Source of the DNA: Candidatus Babelota bacterium
Lineage (GTDB): Bacteria > Babelota > Babeliae > Babelales > Vermiphilaceae
Direction: 5' to 3'
DNA: 64,000 bases
Assembly (NCBI GenBank): GCA_029262575.1
Contig: JAJCZC010000022.1
Coordinates: 1 to 64,000 of the forward strand
Every line of letters begins with the position of its first letter. Within the stretch, counting starts at the first letter, position 1. A program made the position numbers and the translations under genes. This document shows positions 1 through 8,973 of the stretch, piece after piece. The notes beneath the pieces were generated by a model, which worked only from the letters and a program-made list of their open reading frames with translations, was not told the DNA's origin and did not search any database.

Positions 1-1477
1 ATCCCAGAGCACAGACCTTGCTTTCAATCGTAAGCGCCTCACTCAATGCTATTTCAACTTTGCTATCAATAACATCAACATTAGAATCAATTGTACATAC
101 TTTATCTAAGACAATATCCACAACAGAGCCTAATACATCAATCTTACTATCAATCGTTTCGGTTAATTCAAGCGCAATTTCAGCCTTACTTTCAATTGCA
201 TCAAGATTAGAGCCTAATACATCGACCTTGCTATCAATTGTACAAACTTTTTGATCAATTACCGTAATTTTTGAATCAAGTTCATCCACCTTACTATCGA
301 TAGTTTTTACTGTTTGATCAATTACATCAATGATACTATCTTGTGCCGAAATCAATTCCGTTGCAATTTCAACCTTGCTATCAACCACACAAAGTTTGCT
401 TTCTACGGTCATAAGATCAAGATTAAGAATGTCTACTTTACTATCAATGCTCATTACTTGATCATTGATATTCTCAGCTAGACTATCAATAACATCCAAC
501 TGACTCGAAAGCACATCAATGTCACTCTCGATTGTACATGCCTTTTCTTCAATTATGGTTGATTTAGAATCAATTACGGCCACTTTACTTTCAAGGTTCA
601 TTGCTGGACCCGTCAATAAATCAAGCTTACTATTAATTACGCATGCTTTAGATTCAATTGATGCTATTTCAGTATATACACCGGTAAAGTCTACCTCACA
701 GACAAGCGTCAAATTTTCAAGCTTTGATTCAGTTGTACACAATTTTTGTTGAATATCTTCTATTACTGTAAAGGTACCTGCAAACCCTGTAACAACTTCA
801 TCATCGATAACTTCGACTTTGCTATCAACAGTTATTACATCCGATTTAACCTCTTCTAATTTACTGGTAACTCCATCTAATTGGCTGCCTATTTGGATAT
901 CTAAGTTTTCAACCTTACTTAGCGCTTCATCTACTCCGCTACTAATAACCTCAATAGTTGTACAGGTATCAACAAAATCACTTTGCTCAATTTCAGCTAA
1001 TAAGCTAAGTGAACTCTCAATAGCATCAACTTGACTGAATGTGATATCTAACTTACTACACAGTGTTTGTTTAATACCGTCAATCACTGTAAATGTTCCA
1101 GAGACATCCGTATTAATTTCTTCTACTAAACTTGATATAATATCAACTTGCGAATCAATCGCACATGCTTTGCTTGCAATAGTTGCTTGATCAATGTCAA
1201 TTATTTGAACTTTTGAATTAGTTATATCGAGTACCGATTCAGTTGTGCATGCTTTTTGTAAAATTGCATCGATAGTGGTAAAAGTGCCGGAAAAATCGTT
1301 ATCAACATCCGCAATAATAACATCTAATTTGCTATCAACGGTACATGCCGACTGTCCATAGGCAGCTACAATATCCCATAATCGATCCCCTGGTGACGCA
1401 GTCAAAGCGTCAATTGCGGAGGAATACAATATTGTTATTAAAAGAAAAAATACTTTAGCCGATCTGGCAGCTTTCAT
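1..1477 (-). CDS. Secreted heptad-repeat protein, partial (runs off left edge)
   Basis: The gene is open from an ATG at 1477 to the window edge (492 codons visible), so its C-terminus is missing. A GGTGAG ribosome site lies just upstream. The first ~24 residues form a signal peptide with a hydrophobic core (VFFLLITIL). From about residue 45 the protein is built of 7-residue units of the type I-D-S-K-V-D-V, with hydrophobic residues at positions 1 and 5. Spaced cysteines (V-C-T or A-C-T) recur, and 'F-x-G-T-F-T-x-I' inserts break the pattern. This predicts a long exported coiled coil or fibre. I do not recognise a family; a surface or host-contact role is inference. The open frames on the opposite strand are shadows of the repeats. 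Confidence 0.85.
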   Translation of the reverse strand, partial: MKAARSAKVFFLLITILYSSAIDALTASPGDRLWDIVAAYGQSACTVDSKLDVIIADVDNDFSGTFTTIDAILQKACTTESVLDITNSKVQIIDIDQATIASKACAIDSQVDIISSLVEEINTDVSGTFTVIDGIKQTLCSKLDITFSQVDAIESSLSLLAEIEQSDFVDTCTTIEVISSGVDEALSKVENLDIQIGSQLDGVTSKLEEVKSDVITVDSKVEVIDDEVVTGFAGTFTVIEDIQQKLCTTESKLENLTLVCEVDFTGVYTEIASIESKACVINSKLDLLTGPAMNLESKVAVIDSKSTIIEEKACTIESDIDVLSSQLDVIDSLAENINDQVMSIDSKVDILNLDLMTVESKLCVVDSKVEIATELISAQDSIIDVIDQTVKTIDSKVDELDSKITVIDQKVCTIDSKVDVLGSNLDAIESKAEIALELTETIDSKIDVLGSVVDIVLDKVCTIDSNVDVIDSKVEIALSEALTIESKVCALG

Positions 1478-1653
1478 AATGACTCACCTTTTTTATAGAA
1501 TTTCACTTATCATCACTCTGTTAACTTTCCATTTTCAGACTAATAATTAATCAGATTGTTTGCAAATGTCAAGCGCAATAACTTTGTTATAAAAAGATAG
1601 AATACAAGTCCTAAGTTATGCACCAAAGCCTGTATTTTATTAAAACAACTTAG

Positions 1654-2061
1654 CTAAGGAATCATGTTAATATTATCCCACGGTGTTGGAGATGAAATAA
1701 ACGGCACTGATTGCTGTAATGTTACTATAGTTATTTCACTTAAACCTTGGCAATAATTTCGAGATAAACTTGGGTTCTGAGCGTAGTTGCCAAGAATTGA
1801 GTTAGGACCATTCGCACTTGCCTCAAAAAGATTAATGCCACCATTGCGCACTAATGTATTATCATAAAAATCTACTGCATCCAATATCAATAGTATCTGC
1901 TCAACTTCGTTGTCGACCTCTTCAACTTTGCTGTTAATGATACAAGTTTTATTTAAAATGCTTTGATCAAGAATAATGATACCGTTAATTTTGCTATCAA
2001 TAACATCTAAAGAGGACCTTGCTGTAGAATTGCTCTGTTCAATTTTTGACTTGCTTCTTTT
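1654..2061 (-). pseudogene. 5'-truncated relative of the heptad-repeat protein
   Basis: An open frame bounded upstream by a TAA (2062-2064) and ending in TAG at 1654 has no ATG or GTG start in its first half. The only start-like codon, TTG at 1890, has no ribosome site. Its first ~60 codons contain units such as LDVIDSKI, IINSKVEEVD and VEQILLILDAVD, matching the neighbouring heptad protein. The last ~65 residues are non-repetitive and Asn/Ser-rich. It looks like the C-terminal end of a paralogue that lost its front. A short expressed peptide from the TTG cannot be excluded. Confidence 0.6.
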
Positions 2062-2111
2062 TTAAAACTACTTAACTTTTATTTATATAATCTTGAAAAA
2101 AAATATGCAAG

Positions 2112-2152
2112 AAAAAAGATCATTGATAACTAATTTATCAATGATCTTTTTT
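2112..2152. terminator. Bidirectional hairpin terminator downstream of ileS
   Basis: A perfect 12-bp stem (2118-2129 with 2135-2146, 5-nt loop) is flanked by an A run on the left and a T run on the right. It could end transcription in either direction; it lies just after the ileS stop codon. Confidence 0.85.
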
Positions 2153-2165
2153 CTAATACATTAAA

Positions 2166-4997
2166 TTATACAAGCTCTATACAGCGCTCACATAATCCAT
2201 CTTTGTTTGATGAATGTTGCCATTGCCAACACCTAGGACATTTTATTCCTGGAGCTTGCTCAACATTAATTAGCAAACCTTCAAAGTTAGATTGCAACAT
2301 GCTTTCTTTAGAATCTACAATGTCAAACTGTGAAACAATCACAAATTCTCTAAAAAAGTCTTCTAACGATTGATTTTTTTTGTGCAATAATTTTTTAAAA
2401 TCATTTAAAATGTCAAATCCCAATTTATCTTGATCAAGATAGATGGTAACTGCAGCTTCAAGAGAATGTTTAATTTTTCCTGTTTCACGTAATTGCTCAA
2501 TTGCTTTCAATATAGCAGAACGCATCTGTTTTAGAATCGGCCAAAAATTATCTTGAGCATCTGATTTAATAATTGGTTGCAATTGAGATAATAAATTAAA
2601 CTTCTGTAGATGGATTGATTCAGTTTTATTTTTTTGATAATTATCTGAAAGCTGTTCCGATGTAAATGATAAAATTGGAGCCATCAAACGTGTTAATGTA
2701 TCTAAAATATGCCAACATGTAGTCTGAGCTGAGCGACGTTTGTGGCCATCCGCGCTTTCCACATATAAACGATCTTTAATAATATCTAAATAAAAAGAGC
2801 TTAAATCAACAGCAGCATAATCACCAAGTAGATGAAACACTGCAGTAAAATCCATTGTATTATATGCTTTTAATATTTTTTGATTTAACTTGTAGAGCTC
2901 TTGTAGACCATAAGTATCAATTTCGGTCAACTCCTCCAATGAAACAGCATCTTCATTGATATTAAAGTCATAAAGGTTAGAAATTAAAAAACGACAAGTA
3001 TTACGAATCTTTCTAAATACTTCTTTAACATTGTCTACCACCACATCAGAAACAACTGCCTCTCCCGACTCGTCGATACTGGCTACCCAAAGGCGTAAGC
3101 CGTCGGTTCCAAACTTTGCAATCATTTCGTCAGGAGCAACCACATTACCAATAGACTTAGACATCTTTCGGCCTTTTTTATCAACGGTAAACCCATGCGT
3201 CATAACCGTTTTCATTGGTGGCTGATCTTGCGTGATCATGCTAGAAAGTAATGAACTCTGGAACCATCCACGATGTTGATCTTTACCTTCTAAATAAAGG
3301 TCTGCAGGAAACCCAAGCTCTTTGCGTTGCATTAATACAGCAAAATAGCTCACACCTGAATCAAACCACACATCCAAAATGTCCTGCTCTTTACGCAATT
3401 CTGCTAGAGGATAAGTTGCAAAGTCAAAATCTTCAGGTAATAAATCTTTTATTTTCGCTTTATCCCACCACTCAATACCTTCTTGTGCTACATGATGAGC
3501 AACAGTGTCTATAAGTTCTTTTGAAATATACACATAGTCTGTTTCGTCATGTATGATTGCTGGAATTGGCACACCCCACACACGTTGTCGAGATAAACAC
3601 CATTCCAATCTTCCCTCAACTGTCGCCTTAAGCCTATTAACAGATTTTTTTGGTATAGTCTCGACCTGTGCATCAATTACTTTGAGCACACGAGACTTTA
3701 AGTCATGTTGAGATAAATCACAAAACCATTGCTTTGTTGCGCGAAAAATCAGGCCTCCTCTACAACGCCAACAATGTGGATAGGAGTGCATAATATTTGC
3801 TTTATGAAACAACTTATCAAGCTCTTTGAGTTTTCTTAGCACCCACCATTGCCCCTCTGAAACTAGCACACCTTTAAGCTCTACCGGCTTAATTTCATCT
3901 GTATATTTGCCATCAGGACTAATAGGGGAGAATATATCTAAATTATTTTTCACACCTACTTCATAATCCTCTGGGCCACAGCCCGGAGCAGAATGGACAG
4001 CTGCCGTTCCATCATCCAAAGATACCGAATTATCTAAAATAATTGGCACCTCAAAGTTCTCGATAAATGGATGTTTTGCTTTCAATTTACCTGACGGGAT
4101 TATACCAGAATTAAATGTCGCAACTACTTTTTTTGGTACTTCTTTTAAAGCAGCAACCTTATCTGCGAGTTGATGCGCAGTTACAATATATTTTTCATCA
4201 ATTTCCAAAATCACATATTCAGCACCCGGCTTAAGCAATACAGCTCTGTTTAATGGAAGCGTCCATGGTGTTGTGGTCCATACCAATAAATGCACTTCTT
4301 TATCTTTTAATTCCGGTGCTATTAGCCCAACAACTTCCTCTGTTAGAGTGAATAGGGTATAAACTGAAGGATCCTTGCGATCGGCATATTCAATTTCTGC
4401 GGATGCCAAAACAGTCTGGCATGATGGACACCATGGAACCGTTTTGTTTTTTCGCTCGATGTATCCTTTTTCAATGAAAATGCCCAACGCTTTTAAAATT
4501 GATGCTTCATATGAAAAGTTCATCGTCAAATATGGATTTTCCCAATCCATCAAAACACCTAACTTTTTGAACTCTTCACGCTGAATATCTACCCATTTTT
4601 GCGCATATGCCCGGCATGCTTTTTTAAGTTGAATTTTATCGGCACCAGGATTTTCTGCCGTAACTTTAAGTTCAATTGGTAGCCCATGACAATCCCACCC
4701 GGGGGTTATCGGCACCTGCTTGCCCATCATTCGCTGCGATTTACCCACAATATCTTTCAGAACCTTATTAAGTGCATGCCCTAAATGAAGATTTCCATTG
4801 GCATAAGGCGGTCCATCATGCAAAATATATTTCGTATGCCCTTCATGCGCAAAAAAAGTTTTACGATATAAATCCTCCTGCTCCCAACGATCTAAGAGTA
4901 GTTGATCATCAACTTTAGGATTTGAACGAATAGGAAAGTCGGTTCTTGGGAGATTTAAGGTCTTTTTATAGCTTACTTTTTCTTTTTTTTCAGGCAT
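2166..4997 (-). CDS. ileS: Isoleucyl-tRNA synthetase
   Basis: Class I aminoacyl-tRNA synthetase that charges tRNA-Ile in the cytoplasm. From the ATG at 4997 the protein has 943 residues, normal for bacterial IleRS. The HIGH-type motif reads HLGH (about residues 71-74, after DGPPYANG). The KMSKS loop is present near residue 611 (GRKMSKSIGN). The editing region carries the TTPWTLP stretch. The C-terminus ends in a zinc finger with two Cys pairs (CPRC...CERC), the usual bacterial form. A GTG nine bases upstream (5006) is in frame, but its spacing to the GAG-type ribosome site is too short. The gene stands alone between a terminator and the divergent murD. Confidence 0.97.
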   Translation of the reverse strand: MPEKKEKVSYKKTLNLPRTDFPIRSNPKVDDQLLLDRWEQEDLYRKTFFAHEGHTKYILHDGPPYANGNLHLGHALNKVLKDIVGKSQRMMGKQVPITPGWDCHGLPIELKVTAENPGADKIQLKKACRAYAQKWVDIQREEFKKLGVLMDWENPYLTMNFSYEASILKALGIFIEKGYIERKNKTVPWCPSCQTVLASAEIEYADRKDPSVYTLFTLTEEVVGLIAPELKDKEVHLLVWTTTPWTLPLNRAVLLKPGAEYVILEIDEKYIVTAHQLADKVAALKEVPKKVVATFNSGIIPSGKLKAKHPFIENFEVPIILDNSVSLDDGTAAVHSAPGCGPEDYEVGVKNNLDIFSPISPDGKYTDEIKPVELKGVLVSEGQWWVLRKLKELDKLFHKANIMHSYPHCWRCRGGLIFRATKQWFCDLSQHDLKSRVLKVIDAQVETIPKKSVNRLKATVEGRLEWCLSRQRVWGVPIPAIIHDETDYVYISKELIDTVAHHVAQEGIEWWDKAKIKDLLPEDFDFATYPLAELRKEQDILDVWFDSGVSYFAVLMQRKELGFPADLYLEGKDQHRGWFQSSLLSSMITQDQPPMKTVMTHGFTVDKKGRKMSKSIGNVVAPDEMIAKFGTDGLRLWVASIDESGEAVVSDVVVDNVKEVFRKIRNTCRFLISNLYDFNINEDAVSLEELTEIDTYGLQELYKLNQKILKAYNTMDFTAVFHLLGDYAAVDLSSFYLDIIKDRLYVESADGHKRRSAQTTCWHILDTLTRLMAPILSFTSEQLSDNYQKNKTESIHLQKFNLLSQLQPIIKSDAQDNFWPILKQMRSAILKAIEQLRETGKIKHSLEAAVTIYLDQDKLGFDILNDFKKLLHKKNQSLEDFFREFVIVSQFDIVDSKESMLQSNFEGLLINVEQAPGIKCPRCWQWQHSSNKDGLCERCIELV

Positions 4998-5096
4998 GTG
5001 ACACACTCTAATTTGTTAGATATTTGCATATATCGAATATATATTTAGTATAGAACAAATCTCATTTTTTTCCAGACGCCAAAAAAGTCAAAAAAT

Positions 5097-6338
5097 ATGG
5101 ATATAACAAATAAAAAAGTAGGTATATGGGGATTCGGTCTTGTGGGTAAATCAGCTCTGAATTACCTTACCAAGATGAATAACACCTGCCAAATACTTGA
5201 TAATCGTCCCCTAACACCAGATGAGCTTAATCTAATAAACCATAGTGGGGGCACATTCGTTAGTCAAAACAAGATAGACCAATTAATGAGAAATAATGAC
5301 TATATTATCGCCAGCCCAGGCATTGACATAACGCCATATTACAATAAAGAGCAATTTATATGCGAACTTGATATATTTGGACATCAATGGAAAAAACCAA
5401 TAATTGCCATTACTGGCACTGTAGGAAAAACCACAATTACAACCATTTTAGGTAATATTTTATCTAAAAAATATAAAGTCGCAATCGGGGGTAATATTGG
5501 TACGCCCATGTTAGATCTTTTGGAAAGACAAAATGAAGTTGATTTCGTGATATTGGAACTCTCAAGTTGGCAGCTTGAATATGCTCAACATTTCAGGCCA
5601 TTTATTGCAATAATAAGCAATATCTTCCCTAACCATCTTGATCGGCACAAAACAATGCACCATTATGTAAAAGCAAAATTGCATATTTTGCGCAATCAAA
5701 CACAAAAGGATGTTGCCATCTTACCAATATCACTCAAAGCAACATTGGGCAACTTCAACACTAAAGCCAAAAAAAAATGGATTGAAAATCAAACAACAAA
5801 CTTTAGCAACGACATAAAGTTACCCGAAGAAACTTTTAGACAAAATTGGCAGATAATATTGGCAACACTTGATACACTTGAATTGCCCTATAAACTTATT
5901 GAAGGCATTAATCCTTCCATTGAGCATCGCTTGGAATATGTTGGAACGTTCAATCAAGTTACCTACTATAACGATTCAAAATCGACCACACCGGCTTCAA
6001 CATCAGCTGCTATCAATAAGTTTAAAAACAAAAATATTATCTTAATTCTTGGTGGACTTAGTAAAGGTATTGATAGATCATCATTAATTCGACAATTGCC
6101 ACCTAACATCAAACATGTAATCTGTTTCGGCAAAGAATCTAAAAAATTGAAAATGCTGTGTAGCCAACAAAAAAGTGCTTCCGCGTTTGATAATTTGGAG
6201 CAAGCACTCCTGTTTTGCCAAGAATTGAGTAATTCCAATGATATTGTACTATTTTCACCTTCTGGTGCAAGCTTTGATTTATATAAAAACTATAAAAAAA
6301 GAGGCGAACACTTTAAACAAGTGATCGCCTCTTTTTAA
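5097..6338 (+). CDS. murD: UDP-N-acetylmuramoylalanine--D-glutamate ligase (MurD)
   Basis: Cytoplasmic Mur ligase that adds D-Glu to UDP-MurNAc-L-Ala in peptidoglycan synthesis. The protein has 413 residues. An N-terminal Rossmann-like segment (VGIWGFGLVGKSAL) precedes the ATP loop GTVGKTT (residues 107-113; many MurDs read GTNGKTT). The central region has EHRLEYVG and the downstream NDSKSTTPAST, followed by ILGGLSKGID, all typical of MurD. The ribosome site is weak. The last codons lie inside a terminator hairpin. ftsW follows after one small opposite-strand gene, so this is a scattered remnant of a division/cell-wall cluster. Confidence 0.95.
   Translation: MDITNKKVGIWGFGLVGKSALNYLTKMNNTCQILDNRPLTPDELNLINHSGGTFVSQNKIDQLMRNNDYIIASPGIDITPYYNKEQFICELDIFGHQWKKPIIAITGTVGKTTITTILGNILSKKYKVAIGGNIGTPMLDLLERQNEVDFVILELSSWQLEYAQHFRPFIAIISNIFPNHLDRHKTMHHYVKAKLHILRNQTQKDVAILPISLKATLGNFNTKAKKKWIENQTTNFSNDIKLPEETFRQNWQIILATLDTLELPYKLIEGINPSIEHRLEYVGTFNQVTYYNDSKSTTPASTSAAINKFKNKNIILILGGLSKGIDRSSLIRQLPPNIKHVICFGKESKKLKMLCSQQKSASAFDNLEQALLFCQELSNSNDIVLFSPSGASFDLYKNYKKRGEHFKQVIASF
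6294..6337. terminator. Terminator overlapping the murD stop codon
   Basis: GAGGCGA (6301-6307) pairs with TCGCCTC (6325-6331), and CACTT with AAGTG inside. An A run precedes the stem and a T run follows it. The stem and T run encode the last residues and stop of murD. In the other direction it serves the convergent gene ending at 6357. Confidence 0.85.
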
Positions 6339-6356
6339 AAATTGTTTTTTGATTCT

Positions 6357-6782
6357 TTATTTATTGGAAGGTTTTTTGGAAATTCTCAAATTTGCCAAAG
6401 CCTCTACAGCCACCAAAACTTGTCGCTGATCTTGCGGAATTAAAGATGCTATGTATCTTTTAAAACCAAATGTTTTTTTTGAAGACGCCTCCTGTTTAAC
6501 TGATAAACTTTGCATGCCAACAGTGATGTTTTGAACCTCGGCCTTAAGCTGAACTTCAATTTTTCGTTTTCTTTTGCTGTCTTCAATCGCTTTGAGTGAA
6601 TTTTTTGAAATCATAAAACCATTCCACTTTTGGTTAGGCTGATCATTAACTAATTGACTGCTAGCAGCTCTATTTTTTGCAAAATCTTCTGATTTAACTA
6701 CTTTTACAGTAAACATACCGAGCAATGGCATCGTAACCATAGCAATTAAAACAACCAAAACGCTATTTCTCATAGTAAACAT
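6357..6782 (-). CDS. Small membrane-anchored or secreted protein, unknown
   Basis: 141 residues starting at an ATG with an AGGGA site seven bases upstream. Residues ~5-27 form one hydrophobic segment (VLVVLIAMVTMPLLGMF), a signal anchor or signal peptide. The rest is basic and charged (for example KRKRKIEVQLKAEV), with no motif I recognise. It converges on murD and shares its terminator. Function unknown. Confidence 0.65.
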   Translation of the reverse strand: MFTMRNSVLVVLIAMVTMPLLGMFTVKVVKSEDFAKNRAASSQLVNDQPNQKWNGFMISKNSLKAIEDSKRKRKIEVQLKAEVQNITVGMQSLSVKQEASSKKTFGFKRYIASLIPQDQRQVLVAVEALANLRISKKPSNK

Positions 6783-6871
6783 ATCTGTATCCCTAAACTT
6801 AACTAAGCAATATACTACTTTTATATATTAATACAGATAGAGAAAAACATCAAACCATTTTACACTAAAGA

Positions 6872-6893
6872 AACCCTCTGAGAGCAGAGGGTT
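6872..6893. other. Short hairpin before the ftsW promoter
   Basis: AACCCTCTG (6872-6880) pairs with CAGAGGGTT (6885-6893) around an AGAG loop. No T run follows on the + strand. Its last bases overlap the -35 of the putative ftsW promoter, so it could be a regulatory stem or an inefficient terminator for the gap. Confidence 0.4.
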
Positions 6894-6920
6894 GACAATA
6901 TAAATCAAAACACCTTAAAT
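6892..6920 (+). promoter_or_regulatory. Putative sigma-70 promoter of ftsW
   Basis: A perfect -35 TTGACA (6892-6897), a 17-nt spacer, and TTAAAT (6915-6920; four of six match TATAAT) lie 24 bases before the ftsW start codon. The short leader fits the lack of a clear ribosome site there. Confidence 0.5.
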
Positions 6921-6943
6921 TGAAACTAAAAATAAAGTAAACT

Positions 6944-8053
6944 ATGTATATTCAAAAAAAATCGCCTATTTTTTCCTTTGTTACACTCTATATAGTCACC
7001 ATTATTTTTTTGCTCTGCATAGGCATCATTTTCATCTATTCTGCCAGTTCAATCTATGCTCTTGAAAAGCTCGGGCACGCTCATTATTTTGCTAAAAAAC
7101 ATGGCTTTGGCCTTCTATTAGGCATCGTAGGATTAACAATCGGCTACTTTATTCCGTTAAGATTAATTAAAAAAAATAGTCCAAAAATATTCATTTGCAC
7201 TCTTGCTTTGACAGCGTTAACGATGTTGCCATTTCTTTCATGCACTATACATGGATCGAGTAGATGGTTACATCTGGGCATTGTCACATTTCAGCCAAGT
7301 GAACTACTAAAATACGCCTTTATTGTTTTTATCGCATATTTTTTTTCAAAAAAAAGCAAACAGCTTACATGTAATGCACTCGTATATATGCGCTTTCTAA
7401 CTATTTTAGGAATCACGAGCATACCACTATTACTGCAACCTGATTTTGGGATGACAGTCACGTTATGCTTAACAGGCATTATGATTGCATTTATTGCAGG
7501 TGTACAAACAAAACATCTGATTAGAACGGTATGCGCCCTCTTGCCGATCGGCTTATTTTTGATTTACTTAAAACCCTATCGCATCAAACGTATTTTAACG
7601 TTTTTAAATCCATGGGCTGATCCGCAAGGCACCGGTTTTCAAATCATTCAATCTTTCATTGCAATTGGTTCAGGTAATCTTTGGGGAGTGGGTATTGGGC
7701 AATCAAAACAAAAATTTTTTTATCTACCCATGCAACATACCGATTTCATTTTTTCTATCATTGCTGAAGAAACCGGTTTTATCGGCGCATTGCTTGTTAT
7801 TTTTTTATTCATGTTTTTTTTATATGCAGGTCTACGCCTTGCATTCATGCAACAAGATCTTTTTGGCCGTTATACCATATGCGGTTTTGTTATTTTATTA
7901 TCACTACAAGCATTAATCAATATTGCCGTGGCCACAGGCTTAGTCCCAACCAAAGGAATCGGCCTACCATTTATTAGTTATGGCAACAGCTCTTTGGTTA
8001 GTACTTTGGCAATGCTTGGTTTAATGTTAAATATCACCAAACGCAACAAGTAA
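6944..8053 (+). CDS. ftsW: FtsW/RodA/SpoVE-family lipid II polymerase, probably FtsW
   Basis: Polytopic membrane protein of the SEDS family that polymerises lipid II at the septum. 369 residues with about ten hydrophobic segments. The family signature near the C-terminus is clear (PTKGIGLPFISYGNSS). An earlier conserved part reads GSSRWLHLG...FQPSELLKYAFI. The long PQGTGFQIIQSFIAIGSG loop is also typical. Proximity to murD favours FtsW over RodA, but sequence reading alone does not settle it. The gene follows a good promoter. Confidence 0.92.
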   Translation: MYIQKKSPIFSFVTLYIVTIIFLLCIGIIFIYSASSIYALEKLGHAHYFAKKHGFGLLLGIVGLTIGYFIPLRLIKKNSPKIFICTLALTALTMLPFLSCTIHGSSRWLHLGIVTFQPSELLKYAFIVFIAYFFSKKSKQLTCNALVYMRFLTILGITSIPLLLQPDFGMTVTLCLTGIMIAFIAGVQTKHLIRTVCALLPIGLFLIYLKPYRIKRILTFLNPWADPQGTGFQIIQSFIAIGSGNLWGVGIGQSKQKFFYLPMQHTDFIFSIIAEETGFIGALLVIFLFMFFLYAGLRLAFMQQDLFGRYTICGFVILLSLQALINIAVATGLVPTKGIGLPFISYGNSSLVSTLAMLGLMLNITKRNK

Positions 8054-8122
8054 ATTTGATCATCTTCTCTCGCTGTTTTAAACTAGTTTCATCTAACACT
8101 TTCAAAGCATAAGGAATAAGCA

Positions 8123-8893
8123 ATGCTCCAACAACAAAAAAATCCTGAACATATTCCACTCGATCAACAAGAGTTAAAAAAAATAGACCCACTTGGTGAC
8201 GGTATCAGCAGTGTTGCTTTAGTACGCGCGTCCGGATCGGATATCGATGTTGCAAATGCAGCGCGCGTTTCATACGGTAAAGTGAGTGAAGTAATCACGG
8301 AACGAGATGTTAAGCTCATTAGATTTTTAATGAACCATAATCACACAAGTCCATTTGAACATAATCAACTTTCATTCCGTATCAAATGCCCACTTTATGT
8401 TGCTCGTCAATGGATGCGACATCGCATGAATTCATATAATGAAATTAGTTATCGCTACGTGAAAGCAAAAGATGAATTTTATATGCCGCAAAAGTGGCGC
8501 GCACCTGATGAAGTTAACAAGCAAAGTTCAGTTGGCGGCTTTCAGGATCCAACATTAGATAAAAAATACCAAGATGCCATAACACAATCGATGCAAGCAT
8601 ATGAGGCATTGCTCGAAGCTGGTGTTTGTCGCGAACAAGCACGCGGCTTATTGCCAGTATGCACCTATACCGAATTTATCTTCACATGTAACTTACACTC
8701 CCTGTGCCATTTTATGCGTTTACGCCTCGGACAAGGCGCCCAACACGAAATTCAACATTACGCACAAGCACTACTCAAATTAGCATTACCGTATTTTCCG
8801 GTTTCACTCGGAGCATGGAAAGATAAATACATGCCAGAATTAGATTTAGAACTTGAAGGCCTGGAAACCGTTCTTGGTGACGACGCAAAATAG
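8123..8893 (+). CDS. thyX: FAD-dependent thymidylate synthase (ThyX)
   Basis: Makes dTMP from dUMP using FAD, NADPH and methylene-tetrahydrofolate. 256 residues; an AAGGA site lies seven bases before the ATG. The ThyX motif RHRxxSxNExSxRY is complete (RHRMNSYNEISYRY). C-terminal segments AREQARGLLP-like and EIQHYAQALL fit the family. With dcd and the class II ribonucleotide reductase in this window, the cell appears to keep its own deoxynucleotide supply. Confidence 0.96.
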   Translation: MLQQQKNPEHIPLDQQELKKIDPLGDGISSVALVRASGSDIDVANAARVSYGKVSEVITERDVKLIRFLMNHNHTSPFEHNQLSFRIKCPLYVARQWMRHRMNSYNEISYRYVKAKDEFYMPQKWRAPDEVNKQSSVGGFQDPTLDKKYQDAITQSMQAYEALLEAGVCREQARGLLPVCTYTEFIFTCNLHSLCHFMRLRLGQGAQHEIQHYAQALLKLALPYFPVSLGAWKDKYMPELDLELEGLETVLGDDAK

Positions 8894-8919
8894 ACCATCC
8901 ATATTCCGGTAAAATAAAA

Positions 8920-8947
8920 AATAGGCGACTATTAAAAGTCGCCTATT
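8920..8947. terminator. Hairpin between convergent thyX and pepA
   Basis: An 11-bp stem AATAGGCGACT / AGTCGCCTATT with a six-base loop. An A run precedes it, giving a T run for the minus-strand pepA transcript. It is placed to serve both genes. Confidence 0.75.
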
Positions 8948-8973
8948 CTAACGCATTAAATATCTAAAACGTA

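Noticed and set aside
18-1034. Several + strand open frames (18-254, 519-752, 819-1034) rich in Ser/Leu/Thr
   Set aside because: They are antisense shadows of the heptad-repeat gene; no ribosome sites or own promoters were found.
1-1477. Regular repeats that could suggest a CRISPR array
   Set aside because: The period is 21 bases (seven codons) inside one open reading frame, with gradual divergence and no spacers of constant length.
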